Below, one piece after another: positions 42,219-50,717 of a stretch of 64,000 bases of DNA. The DNA comes from Thalassococcus_A lentus (GTDB taxonomy: Bacteria; Pseudomonadota; Alphaproteobacteria; Rhodobacterales; Rhodobacteraceae): NCBI RefSeq assembly GCF_028023555.1, contig NZ_JAQIOY010000001.1, positions 979,168 to 1,043,167 of the forward strand, in the 5' to 3' direction. How positions within the stretch are numbered: the stretch's first letter is position 1; each line of letters opens with the position of its first letter. The notes beneath the pieces were generated by a model, which had not been told where the DNA came from, made no database searches, and was given only the letters and a program-made list of their open reading frames with translations. The translations under genes were made by a program, and so were the position numbers.

Positions 42219-43307
42219 ATGCCAGAAATACGTCTGGATAAACTGGTCAAACGGTATGGCGAAGTCGAAGTTCTGCACGGCGTGGAGCTTGATATGGCAG
42301 ACAATGAATTTACCGTTCTTGTTGGGCCATCTGGTTGCGGGAAATCGACCACGCTGAGAATGATCGCCGGGCTCGAAGATGTTTCGGACGGCGAGATATT
42401 TGTCGACGGTAAACCGGTCAGCCATCTCGAGCCAAAGGATCGCGATCTCGCGATGGTGTTTCAGGACTACGCGCTCTACCCGCATATGAATGTCGCGCAG
42501 AACATCTCGTTCGCGCTGCGTCTGGCCCGCCGGCCCAAGGCCGAAATCAATGCCAAGGTGCGTGAAGTGGCGGAGATGGTCGGCCTGACTGATTTCCTAC
42601 ACCGCAAACCGGGTGCCCTGTCCGGCGGGCAGCGCCAGAGGGTTGCCATGGCGCGGGCGCTTGCGAAAGACAGCAGCATTTTTCTGTTCGATGAACCGCT
42701 GTCCAACCTCGATGCCAAGCTGCGGGGGCAAATGCGGGCAGAATTGGCCCTCATGTCGGCCCGCGTTGAGAAAAACATGATCTACGTCACGCATGACCAG
42801 ATCGAGGCCATGACGCTGGCTGACCGGATCGTCGTTATGCATGGCGGATACATCCAGCAACAGGGCACGCCGGAAGAGTTGTTCAAACGTCCGGTAAACA
42901 AGTTTGTAGCCGGATTCCTTGGCATGCCGCCGATGAACTTTCTCAACGGGGAACTGTCCGAGCGTGACGGTGCGGTTTTTGTGCAGGGAGCGGGTTTCGA
43001 TCTGCGATTGTCTGACGCCAAAGCCGCTGTCGCCCGCGCCCATTCCTCGCGCAACGTGGTCCTTGGGGTGCGGCCGTCGGACCTGACTTTCGACAGTGCC
43101 GCGCCATCGGATCAGGCGCTGCAACTGGGGGTCGAAGTGTCCGAATACGTCGGCGCCCAATCCGTCTTGCTCTGCAAGGCCGGGCCGGACCGGGTGACCG
43201 TCGAGGTGAACTCAGAAACGCCCATGGCCATTGGCGAAACGCTGACATTCGCAGTGAACCCTGAGCGGGTTCATCTGTTCGATCAACAATCCGAAATCGC
43301 AATCTAA
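42219..43307 (+). CDS. CUT1 ABC transporter ATP-binding protein (UgpC/MsmK-like)
   Basis: A 362-residue ATPase: Walker A GPSGCGKST, Q-loop, signature LSGGQRQR, Walker B SIFLFDEPLSNLD, and a C-terminal regulatory TOBE-type domain (LGVRPSDLTF). It powers the importer whose binding protein and two permeases follow. GGGAGGAAGC precedes the ATG. It is first in the operon under operators B and C, an unusual position for the ATPase, which is often last. Confidence 0.93.
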   Translation: MPEIRLDKLVKRYGEVEVLHGVELDMADNEFTVLVGPSGCGKSTTLRMIAGLEDVSDGEIFVDGKPVSHLEPKDRDLAMVFQDYALYPHMNVAQNISFALRLARRPKAEINAKVREVAEMVGLTDFLHRKPGALSGGQRQRVAMARALAKDSSIFLFDEPLSNLDAKLRGQMRAELALMSARVEKNMIYVTHDQIEAMTLADRIVVMHGGYIQQQGTPEELFKRPVNKFVAGFLGMPPMNFLNGELSERDGAVFVQGAGFDLRLSDAKAAVARAHSSRNVVLGVRPSDLTFDSAAPSDQALQLGVEVSEYVGAQSVLLCKAGPDRVTVEVNSETPMAIGETLTFAVNPERVHLFDQQSEIAI

Positions 43308-43328
43308 AGCATGAAATGGGAGGATAGA

Positions 43329-44645
43329 ATGCTCAAGACAATCAAGGCCAGTGTCGTGGCGACACTCATGGCAGGGACGGCTTTTGCCAATCCATATGCC
43401 GACTACGAGGGAACGACGCTTATCGTGAATTTCCCGGCGCATCCGCACTATGACGCGGTGATGAAAATCCTGCCGGAATTCACCAAGGAAACCGGCATCG
43501 AAGTCGAAGTTGACCAGTTGCCCTATCTCAAGATGCGCGAACGCCAGACGCTTGAGTTGGGTCAGGAAGAGGGTGAATACGACCTCATCGCCTATGTGGT
43601 GTTTTCCAAGGCTGACTATGTCTACGCAGATCAGCTCGAAAACCTTGCCAAATACGTGATGAATCCCAAGCTCAGCGATCCTAATTATGATGCTGACGAT
43701 CTGATCGACGGCTACGTGTACAACATCGGTTTTGCCGGTGGGAACAAAGGCTACCTTGAGGGAAAAACCGGGTCTCTTTTCGGCATTCCGTACGGTTCGG
43801 AAACCTCCGTTTTGGGGTACCGCAAGGATATCTTTGACAAGCACGGTCTCGACGTTCCGCAGACCTACGACGAAATGCTCGACATCGCCTGCAAAATTCC
43901 TGAGCTCGAGCCGGGAATGGGCGGATTGTCGTCACGGGCTGCATCGGGCCATCACGCGTCGCATGCATTCTTGCTACACCTTGCGCCTTTGGGTGGACGC
44001 GTGTTTGACGATAGCTGGAACCCGATCGTGAACAATGCGGCCGGTGTGAAAGCGGCGGAAGCGCTCAAGACTATTGTGGATTGTGGCCCTGAAGGCGCGA
44101 CAAACTTTGGTTTTGGTGAGGCGCTGGGCGCCTTCCTGAATGGGGACACTGCGATGTTCCTCGACACCACCGTTGTTGCCGGCCAGATCGACAATCCGGA
44201 CAAGTCCAAAGTTGTGGGCAAAGTCGGTTGGGCGCTGCATCCAGAGGGTGTTCGCCGCGGCAGCCAGACAGGTGGTTTCGGGATTGGTATCCCGGCCAAC
44301 GCGGAAAACAAGGAAGCTGCCTTTCTGCTGATGCAGTGGCTGACATCCAAGAAGGGCGACAAGCTTGTTGCGCTGGCAGGCGGAAACCCATCGCGGTTCT
44401 CGACCCATGCGGACGCGGACGTGAATGCCAAGTTCCCGCATATGGCCACTTTCGGCGAGGCGCTCAAGCATGCCGATCCTGACTGGCGTCCGATCATCCC
44501 TGTATGGGGCAAGATCAATGCGGATCTGGGCACAACCCTGTCCAAGGTTTTGACCGAAGATCTGGACATTCAGGACGCTCTGGATGGCGTGGCAGAACGC
44601 ACCAAAGCCGTGATGGAAGAGGCCGGTTACTACACCTGGCAGTAA
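43329..44645 (+). CDS. CUT1 extracellular solute-binding protein (sugar acid-type)
   Basis: A 438-residue periplasmic binding protein of the family 1 type. A signal peptide (LKTIKASVVATLMAGTAFA) is followed by NPYADYEGTTLIVNFPAHPH. The middle has KTGSLFGIPYGSETSVLGYRK and LSSRAASGHHASHAF, consistent with a sugar or sugar-acid site. By context the ligand is probably gluconate, idonate or a lactone. GGGAGGA upstream marks the ATG at 43329. A terminator-like hairpin follows before the permease genes. Confidence 0.85.
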   Translation: MLKTIKASVVATLMAGTAFANPYADYEGTTLIVNFPAHPHYDAVMKILPEFTKETGIEVEVDQLPYLKMRERQTLELGQEEGEYDLIAYVVFSKADYVYADQLENLAKYVMNPKLSDPNYDADDLIDGYVYNIGFAGGNKGYLEGKTGSLFGIPYGSETSVLGYRKDIFDKHGLDVPQTYDEMLDIACKIPELEPGMGGLSSRAASGHHASHAFLLHLAPLGGRVFDDSWNPIVNNAAGVKAAEALKTIVDCGPEGATNFGFGEALGAFLNGDTAMFLDTTVVAGQIDNPDKSKVVGKVGWALHPEGVRRGSQTGGFGIGIPANAENKEAAFLLMQWLTSKKGDKLVALAGGNPSRFSTHADADVNAKFPHMATFGEALKHADPDWRPIIPVWGKINADLGTTLSKVLTEDLDIQDALDGVAERTKAVMEEAGYYTWQ

Positions 44646-44656
44646 GTTCCTCCTTG

Positions 44657-44687
44657 CCGGGGCGGTGTATGATCGCCCCGGTTTTTT
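44657..44687 (+). terminator. Hairpin terminator/attenuator between binding-protein and permease genes
   Basis: CCGGGGCG (44657-44664) and CGCCCCGG (44674-44681) form an 8-bp stem with a 9-base loop, followed by six Ts (44682-44687). It likely lowers transcription of downstream genes relative to the binding protein. Confidence 0.85.
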
Positions 44688-44744
44688 GACCCGACACACA
44701 GGTCGGGCCGAGACAGCATTCTACCCACCACCGGAGCCTTACCC

Positions 44745-45656
44745 ATGTCTCTTGCTAGGGCCAATCGCCTGACACCGTGGATGTTCCTCGCCCCAGCGGC
44801 GGTCATCATGGCAATCGCCTTGATATACCCCTTGGGTTACATGATCTGGGGTAGCTTCCGGGCCTGGGATCCAAGCCAGACCATCGGCGAAGCCGAATTC
44901 GTCGGTCTGAAAAACTATGTCACGCTTTGGAACGACCCGAACTTCCGCGAAAGTCTGGGGGTCACGTTGAGATTTGCCTTTGTTGTCGTGGTTGTCGAAA
45001 TGGTGATTGGCGTCGGTCTGGCGCTGCTGCTGGATCGCGACATACGGGGCATGTCACTGCTGCGGACCATGTTCATTTTGCCGATGATGATCGCGCCGGT
45101 CGTTGTTGGTCTGATGTGGCGGTACATGTACCACCCCACGGTTGGCACGTTTAACCGAACGCTTGAAAGCATTGGGCTGCCGACCGTTGACTGGTTGGGC
45201 CAACACGCATTGCTCAGTGTTATCATTGCGGACATTTGGCAATGGACGCCCTTTATCTTCATTCTGTCATTGGCGGCGCTGCAATCATTGCCGCGATCCG
45301 CGCTGGAGGCCGCACGCATCGATGGGGCGACGGCGTGGCAGCAGATTTGGCACATCAAGTTGCCTCTGATGATGCCAGTTCTGATCGTGACAGGGCTGCT
45401 GCGGCTTATCGATGCCTTCAAGGTACTTGAAGTGATCCTTGTCCTGACCGAGGGCGGTCCGGGGCTGTCCACAGAAATTCTGGCTCTGCGCATCAGTCGC
45501 ACTGCCACCGAGTTCCGCGAGTTGGGCGTTGCCGCCGCCATGTCGAATTACCTGCTGATCCTGCTGCTTCTTCTGACCATGGCGATGTTTGCCTTTACCC
45601 GCTGGCAAGAAGCACGTGCCGCCCGCATCCGGGCTGCTTCGGAGGATGACCAATGA
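44745..45656 (+). CDS. CUT1 ABC transporter permease (MalF-type)
   Basis: A 303-residue inner-membrane protein with six transmembrane segments, first TPWMFLAPAAVIMAIALIYP. The EAA loop, which docks to the ATPase, is LEAARIDGATAWQQIWHIKL. It pairs with the permease that starts in an ATGA overlap at its stop. Part of the sugar-acid importer. Confidence 0.92.
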   Translation: MSLARANRLTPWMFLAPAAVIMAIALIYPLGYMIWGSFRAWDPSQTIGEAEFVGLKNYVTLWNDPNFRESLGVTLRFAFVVVVVEMVIGVGLALLLDRDIRGMSLLRTMFILPMMIAPVVVGLMWRYMYHPTVGTFNRTLESIGLPTVDWLGQHALLSVIIADIWQWTPFIFILSLAALQSLPRSALEAARIDGATAWQQIWHIKLPLMMPVLIVTGLLRLIDAFKVLEVILVLTEGGPGLSTEILALRISRTATEFRELGVAAAMSNYLLILLLLLTMAMFAFTRWQEARAARIRAASEDDQ

Positions 45657-46588
45657 GTCAGTCATACGAAAAACAAAACCCGGCCTTCTATGCGGTCATT
45701 GCCTTGTTGGTCTTCATGTCCGTTGGCCCGGTGCTGCTGATGTTCATCAACAGCTTCAAGCTGGACGTTGACATTATTTCTGGCACATCTGGCCTACTGT
45801 TCCTGCCGACCATCCAGAACTATGAAACCGCATTGTGCGATGTGCTTTGGTACGAACCGGAACACCTTGATTTCTGCTCTCTGAAGTTCGGCGGGGCCTT
45901 TATCAACTCTCTGATTATCGCGCTGGTTTCGACCATGCTGACATTGGTGATCGGCTGTATGGCCGCCTACGCGCTCGTCCGCTTCCGCTTTATGGGACGC
46001 GATACCGTCAGCCTGACGACGCTCATGGTGCGCATGGTGCCGCCCGCGGTTTTGCTGGTTCCGGTATTTGGGCTTTGGAATAATGAATTCTGCCTCGACA
46101 AAGACGGCTTGATCGGCGGCGCAATCCGCGATGCTTTCGGCGGACGGGGTGATGTATGCCTCGCTGGGACGCATTCCGGCATCATCCTGATCTATGTTGC
46201 CATGAACCTGCCTTTCGTCATCTGGATTTTGCAGAGCTTCATCGTGCAGGTGCCCAAATCACTCGAAGAGGCCGCGCGCGTGGATGGGGCGGGCCCGTTT
46301 CAGGTGTTTTTCAAAGTGGTCCTGCCCCTGATCAAACCCGGTCTTGCGGCTGCAGCAATCTTTACGTTTCGCATCGCGTGGAACGAATACCTGTTGGCCT
46401 CGGCGTTGTCGGACAGAAACACAAAAACGGTGCCCATCCTGATCGTGAACAACATGTCGGAATTCAACGTGGAGTGGGGTGTCATCATGGCGACGGGTAT
46501 GTTGCTGGCGATCCCGCCCATCATCTTCACGCTGTTGGCCAGCCGCCAGATCATCACCGGTATGACGGCAGGGGCGGTCAAAGGCTGA
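45653..46588 (+). CDS. CUT1 ABC transporter permease (MalG-type)
   Basis: A 311-residue inner-membrane protein with six transmembrane segments; the EAA loop is LEEAARVDGAGPFQVFFKVV. Two inserts (LCDVLWYEPEHLDFCSLKF and a loop with EFCLDKDGLIGG) make it somewhat longer than MalG and contain paired cysteines on the likely periplasmic side. It overlaps the upstream permease by 4 bases and the b561 gene by 1 base (TGATG). Confidence 0.92.
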   Translation: MSQSYEKQNPAFYAVIALLVFMSVGPVLLMFINSFKLDVDIISGTSGLLFLPTIQNYETALCDVLWYEPEHLDFCSLKFGGAFINSLIIALVSTMLTLVIGCMAAYALVRFRFMGRDTVSLTTLMVRMVPPAVLLVPVFGLWNNEFCLDKDGLIGGAIRDAFGGRGDVCLAGTHSGIILIYVAMNLPFVIWILQSFIVQVPKSLEEAARVDGAGPFQVFFKVVLPLIKPGLAAAAIFTFRIAWNEYLLASALSDRNTKTVPILIVNNMSEFNVEWGVIMATGMLLAIPPIIFTLLASRQIITGMTAGAVKG

Positions 46589-47307
46589 TGGATTGGCTGC
46601 TTGCCCCCTTTGACCCGGCGCGCGCGCATGAGGTCGGGTTTGCCATCAGTTGGCACGCACGGGTCATGACTTTGGCCTGGGGAGTGCTGGCGCCACTGGC
46701 CGTGATCGCTGCACGGTTTTTCAAAGTGCTTCCGGGGCAAGACTGGCCAAAGGAGTTGGACAACCAAGTCTGGTGGCGCAGCCACTGGATGGGTCAGGTC
46801 GGTGTCGTGCTGTTGTCTGTTCTAGGACTTGCGCTGGTTCTGGGCTCTGCAACGGGCGATGGAATGCACGGGCGCGTCGGGTATGCCGTGCTTGGTCTGT
46901 TGGTTATTCAGGTGGTTTTGGGTGTTTTCCGTGGCACCAAGGGCGGGCCTACAGCGCCCGCAGAGGATGGCAGCCTGCGCGGGGATCACTATGACATGAC
47001 ACCGTGGCGGATCATGTTCGAATGGAGCCACAAGATACTGGGATACGCAGCAGTTTTGCTGGGAATGACAGCCATCGTGCTGGGGCTTTGGCAGGCAAAC
47101 GCGCCAAACTGGATGTGGTTGACGATCGCCGCGTGGTGGCTGGCGTTGTTCGTCAGCTTTGTTATCCTGCAAAGGCGGGGACGCGCAGTCGATACTTATC
47201 AGGCAATCTGGGGGCCGGATCCTTCGCATCCGGGCAACAGGCGTGTTCCCATTGGATGGGGCATTCGGCGAATGAGGCAAGGGGGCAAACATGTACGGGG
47301 TGATTGA
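46588..47307 (+). CDS. Cytochrome b561-type membrane protein within the transporter operon
   Basis: A 239-residue membrane protein with about five transmembrane segments. Four histidines, His23 (SWHARVM), His66 (RSHWMGQ), His94 (MHGRVGY) and His148 (EWSHKILGY), sit in the positions used for two b-type hemes in cytochrome b561 proteins. It should move electrons across the membrane. Its start overlaps the permease stop (TGATG) and its end overlaps the SMP-30 gene by 17 bases, so it is an integral member of the sugar-acid operon. No substrate-oxidising subunit is fused to it. The C-terminal tail is soluble and basic. Confidence 0.75.
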   Translation: MDWLLAPFDPARAHEVGFAISWHARVMTLAWGVLAPLAVIAARFFKVLPGQDWPKELDNQVWWRSHWMGQVGVVLLSVLGLALVLGSATGDGMHGRVGYAVLGLLVIQVVLGVFRGTKGGPTAPAEDGSLRGDHYDMTPWRIMFEWSHKILGYAAVLLGMTAIVLGLWQANAPNWMWLTIAAWWLALFVSFVILQRRGRAVDTYQAIWGPDPSHPGNRRVPIGWGIRRMRQGGKHVRGD

Positions 47308-48214
47308 AGGAACCGGCTTTGAAGTGATCGAGCCAGATTTCGAAGCCTGCGTGATTGGGCATGCCCGTGTTGAACGTTTGTGGACCGGGGCGCGTTGGTC
47401 CGAGGGCCCGGTCTGGTTTGCCGCCGGTCGGTATCTGCTGTGGTCAGATATCCCGAACAACCGCATTTTGCGCTGGGATGAAACAGATGGATCGGTTTCC
47501 ACGTTCCGCGCGCCGTCCAACAATTCGAATGGCCATACCGTTGATCGGCAGGGGCGGCTGGTGTCCTGCGAGCATTTGGCGCGCCGGGTGACCCGAACGG
47601 AGCACGACGGCTCTGTCACTGTTCTTGCGGATCAGTATCAGGGCAAGCGGCTGAACTCCCCCAATGATGTTGTGGTGAAATCGGACGGGTCGGTTTGGTT
47701 TACCGATCCCAGCTATGGCATTCTCATGGACTATGAAGGTGATCGTGCCGAAAGTGAGATCGGCGCGTGCCATGTCTACAGGGTTGCTCCGGACGGAACC
47801 CTGTCAATCGTGGCCGATGACTATCTCAAGCCAAACGGCCTGGCATTTTCGCCGGATGAAAGCCTGCTTTATATCGCCGACACCGGCGCGACCCACCACG
47901 AAAATGGCCCGAAACATATCCGCCGTCACGCTGTGCATCCGGATGGGACGTTGTCGGGCGGTGAGATTTTTGCGGAATGCACCAATGGTTTGTTTGACGG
48001 TTTTCGTCTGGACCGAGATGGGCGCATTTGGAGTTCCGCTGCCGATGGTGTGCACTGTTACGCGCCGGATGGTCGTTTGATCGGTAAGGTCCTGATCCCG
48101 GAATTGGTGGCCAATGTCTGTTTCGGCGGGCCCAAGCTGAACCGGTTGTTCATTTGTGGCACCACCTCGCTCTATTCGGCCTATCTCAACGTGAACGGTG
48201 TCTCTCCGCTATGA
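47291..48214 (+). CDS. SMP-30/gluconolactonase/LRE family protein
   Basis: A 307-residue six-bladed propeller enzyme that probably hydrolyses a sugar lactone, such as gluconolactone, to the acid. Metal ligands are suggested by Glu38 in WSEGPVW, Asn125 in NSPNDVVV and the aspartate in YIADTGA; LRWDETDGSVSTF and DRQGRLVSCEH are blade motifs. No signal peptide, so cytoplasmic. Both ends overlap neighbours (17 bases with the b561 gene, ATGA with the GlcG gene). In context it would feed lactones into the gluconate/idonate route. Confidence 0.88.
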   Translation: MYGVIEGTGFEVIEPDFEACVIGHARVERLWTGARWSEGPVWFAAGRYLLWSDIPNNRILRWDETDGSVSTFRAPSNNSNGHTVDRQGRLVSCEHLARRVTRTEHDGSVTVLADQYQGKRLNSPNDVVVKSDGSVWFTDPSYGILMDYEGDRAESEIGACHVYRVAPDGTLSIVADDYLKPNGLAFSPDESLLYIADTGATHHENGPKHIRRHAVHPDGTLSGGEIFAECTNGLFDGFRLDRDGRIWSSAADGVHCYAPDGRLIGKVLIPELVANVCFGGPKLNRLFICGTTSLYSAYLNVNGVSPL

Positions 48215-48636
48215 ATTTCGTCGTGGAAACCCGGTCTTTGACCCATACCGGCGTGTTGGCGATGTTGCAGGCTGCCGTGGCCAAGGCAGAAGACATTGGT
48301 CAACCGCAATGTATCGTCATCGTGGACGCCAGTGGTGAGCCATTGGGCGAAATCCGCATGTGCCGGTCCAAGTTTTTGTCGCGTCGCAGCGCGTTGTCCA
48401 AGGCGCGGACAGCGGCGTCTATCGGGGCGCCGTCCGATGCAATTCCAGAGCATGTGCGAGATCAGATTGCAGCCGCAACACAGGGCCAGGTCACCGGGCT
48501 CGGGGGGGGACTGCCAATCATTGTCGAAGGTGTGCTGGTTGGTGGAATCGGCGTTGGATCAGGCTCGCCAGAGCAGGACATCGCGGTTGCGCGTGCTGCT
48601 CTGGCTGTCGTCGGGGCAAACGGTCACGAGAACTGA
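48211..48636 (+). CDS. GlcG/HbpS family heme-binding-like protein
   Basis: A 141-residue cytoplasmic protein of the GlcG/HbpS family: GVLAMLQAAVAKAEDIGQPQ, IVIVDASGEPLGEIRM, KARTAASIGAPSDA and the Gly-rich GLGGGLPIIVEGVLVGGIGV are the family elements. HbpS binds heme outside Streptomyces cells, but this protein has no signal peptide. It overlaps the SMP-30 gene by 4 bases and its 3' end overlaps the convergent idnD gene by 13 bases. Function in a sugar-acid operon is not known; it may act with the b561 protein (inference). Confidence 0.85.
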   Translation: MNFVVETRSLTHTGVLAMLQAAVAKAEDIGQPQCIVIVDASGEPLGEIRMCRSKFLSRRSALSKARTAASIGAPSDAIPEHVRDQIAAATQGQVTGLGGGLPIIVEGVLVGGIGVGSGSPEQDIAVARAALAVVGANGHEN

Positions 48637-49655
48637 ATCTGCACCTTGATTGCTTGCGAACGATCGGATGCCAGATCGAAGGCTTCCACTGCGTTTTCAA
48701 GACCATGTGCGTGGGTGACCAGCGGCTTTACCTTCAACCGTCCGGCCTGCATCATTTCAACCGCTTCAAAAAACTCGGCATGAAATCGGAAAGACCCCCG
48801 CAGTTCGATCTCCTTGGCTGTCATGGCCTGAACGGGTAGCGTCATGTCGCCGCCCAGCCCAAGCTGCATGATAACCGCGCCGGGCCGTAAGGCAGGGATC
48901 GTTGCGGCAAGGGCAGCAGCCACTCCAGAGCATTCAAACAAGACGTCAAAGTTGCCTTTGTTGGGTGCATATTGGTCGAGGGCGCCCGGATCTTCGGCAA
49001 CGTTGTGAACGGAATCTGCTCCAATCTTTTGAGCCATTTCCAGCGTGAAGGGGGCCACATCAGTTGCAACGATTTCGACGGCGCCACAGGCGCGCGCCAC
49101 CAGAACAGCCAACTGACCAATTGGGCCACAGCCTGTCACCAATACGCGTTTCCCCATCAGATCGCCCGCGCGTTTGGCTGCGTGCAAGACAACCGAAAGA
49201 GGCTCCGCCATCGCGGCCTCTGCCGCGCTGAGACCGGCGGCCGGGGCGCATTGTCGTGCATCCGCAACCATGTATTCGCGAAAGGCGCCCTGAATATGCG
49301 GAAACGGCATCGCCGAGCCGTAAAAGCGCATGTCCATGCAATGGTTCTGCATGCCCTTCTGGCAATAGGCGCAGGTGTAGCAGGGCCGCGAGGGCGATAC
49401 GGCCACCAGATCGCCAATCTGGACGGTTTCAACACCAGCCCCCAACGCCTCAATGGTTCCGGACACCTCATGGCCGAGGATCATCGGTTCTTTCAAACGG
49501 ACCGTGCCGAACCCACCATGATTGTAGTAGTGCAGGTCCGAGCCGCATATCCCGCCGCGCTCCATCCGGATCAGAACTTCGCCGGGCCCCGGGCTTGGCA
49601 TCTCCTGATCTTCCAGCCTGAGATCTTTGGCGGCGTGTGCAACGATTGCTTTCAT
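48624..49655 (-). CDS. idnD: L-idonate 5-dehydrogenase
   Basis: Zinc-dependent medium-chain dehydrogenase oxidising L-idonate to 5-keto-D-gluconate. 343 residues: RGGICGSDLHYYNHGG carries the catalytic zinc cysteine, followed by LGHEVSGTI, the structural zinc cysteines CYTCAYC and QNHCMDMRFYGSAMPFPH, the coenzyme loop TGCGPIGQL and the signature LRGSFRF. The HYY, MRFYGSAM and LRGSFRF segments match E. coli IdnD closely. ATG at 49655 has GAGAA upstream; a GTG at 49667, overlapping the upstream stop as GTGA, is the alternative. It forms a unit with the hydroxyacid dehydrogenase transcribed before it. Confidence 0.92.
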   Translation of the reverse strand: MKAIVAHAAKDLRLEDQEMPSPGPGEVLIRMERGGICGSDLHYYNHGGFGTVRLKEPMILGHEVSGTIEALGAGVETVQIGDLVAVSPSRPCYTCAYCQKGMQNHCMDMRFYGSAMPFPHIQGAFREYMVADARQCAPAAGLSAAEAAMAEPLSVVLHAAKRAGDLMGKRVLVTGCGPIGQLAVLVARACGAVEIVATDVAPFTLEMAQKIGADSVHNVAEDPGALDQYAPNKGNFDVLFECSGVAAALAATIPALRPGAVIMQLGLGGDMTLPVQAMTAKEIELRGSFRFHAEFFEAVEMMQAGRLKVKPLVTHAHGLENAVEAFDLASDRSQAIKVQIQFS

Positions 49656-49663
49656 GGCGGTTC

Positions 49664-50611
49664 TCACAGAACTGGGGTTGGCAGCGGGTGGCCTTGGAAA
49701 TGTGCGGTCAGGTTATCCCGCAATAGCTGACCCATGGCGCGCCGTGTTTCGACGGTGCCACTTGCATGGTGCGGCTGCAAGAGAACATTTGGCAGCTCAA
49801 GAAACCGAGGATCGAGGGCGGGCTCGCCTTCAAAGACATCCAGAGCAGCAGAGCCCAGCGATTTGCTGGACAAGGCCGCAATCAATGCGTCTTCGTCGAT
49901 GTTGGATGCGCGCGAGATGTTGATAATCATGCCATCTGGTCCGACGGCTTCGATCACCTCTTTGCCGACGATGTGCCTTGTGCCCGCAGACGCTGCCAGT
50001 GTCACAAAAAGAAAATCGCTGGTCTGGGCGAGTGCTACCGGATCCGGTTCAAAGGTCCAGTCCGGGGCGTAAGCTTTGGCGGAAATGTCTGAGTAAGAGA
50101 TTTGCATGTCAAAGCCGGCCAGACGTTTGCCGACTTCAAAGCCGATGCGGCCAAGTCCAAGGATACCTGCACGGCGACCACAAACCCGGCGCTGCAATGG
50201 GTATAGGCCTTGATCGGCCCACGATCCGTCGCGGACCCATTTTTCTGCGCCAACCATTCCGCGAGACTGACAGAGCATCATCGCAATACCCAAGTCGGCA
50301 ACATCGTTTGTGAGCACATCTGGCGTGTTGGTCACGCGAATACCGCGTTTCCTGCAGGCTTCCAGATCGACCGCGTCATAGCCGACCCCGTAGACACTGA
50401 TCAGTTCCAGAGTTGGGCAGGCATTGATCATGTCTGAGTCGGCCCCCAATTCACCCCGAGTGGCAATTGCGCGAATGCTTGGCCCGTGTTCTTTTAAGTA
50501 GGATTGGTAATCCTCTGCTTCGAACAGGCGTTTGGATTCAAAGGCAAAATCGATTGGCTTCTGATCCCATTCGGGATAAGGGCCCACCTGCAAGATCACC
50601 GGTTTAGACAT
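49664..50611 (-). CDS. D-isomer 2-hydroxyacid dehydrogenase (probable 2-ketogluconate/hydroxypyruvate reductase)
   Basis: A 315-residue NAD(P)H-dependent dehydrogenase with the family motifs: GVGYDAVDLEACRKRGI, NAD-binding GILGLGRIGFEVGKRL, the catalytic Arg in INISRASNIDEDAL, Glu in VFEGEPALD, and His in LLQPHHASGT. GhrB/2-ketogluconate reductase is the best guess in this island, converting 2-keto- or 2,5-diketo-acids; hydroxypyruvate or glyoxylate are possible. The ATG at 50611 lies 26 bases from site D, and transcription is divergent from the SDR gene at 50718, so the operators may control both. Confidence 0.82.
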   Translation of the reverse strand: MSKPVILQVGPYPEWDQKPIDFAFESKRLFEAEDYQSYLKEHGPSIRAIATRGELGADSDMINACPTLELISVYGVGYDAVDLEACRKRGIRVTNTPDVLTNDVADLGIAMMLCQSRGMVGAEKWVRDGSWADQGLYPLQRRVCGRRAGILGLGRIGFEVGKRLAGFDMQISYSDISAKAYAPDWTFEPDPVALAQTSDFLFVTLAASAGTRHIVGKEVIEAVGPDGMIINISRASNIDEDALIAALSSKSLGSAALDVFEGEPALDPRFLELPNVLLQPHHASGTVETRRAMGQLLRDNLTAHFQGHPLPTPVL

Positions 50612-50637
50612 ATCTGCGAATCCTTGTTGACAATTTA

Positions 50638-50651
50638 TGTGACCGGTAACA
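50638..50651. promoter_or_regulatory. GntR-type operator, site D
   Basis: TGTGACCGGTAACA, identical to site C. It abuts site E, so two 14-base sites lie head to tail in the 106-base divergent region between the hydroxyacid dehydrogenase and the gluconate 5-dehydrogenase gene. Confidence 0.85.
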
Positions 50652-50665
50652 TGGTATCGGTAACA
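50652..50665. promoter_or_regulatory. GntR-type operator, site E (weaker)
   Basis: TGGTATCGGTAACA, matching the right arm of the site perfectly and the left arm partly. It abuts site D with no gap. It could be a secondary site or half-site for cooperative binding. Confidence 0.6.
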
Positions 50666-50717
50666 TTTACAAGCGCAAGGGGTGATCCGCTTGCGCTGAA
50701 GCATGGGGAGGCTGCCA

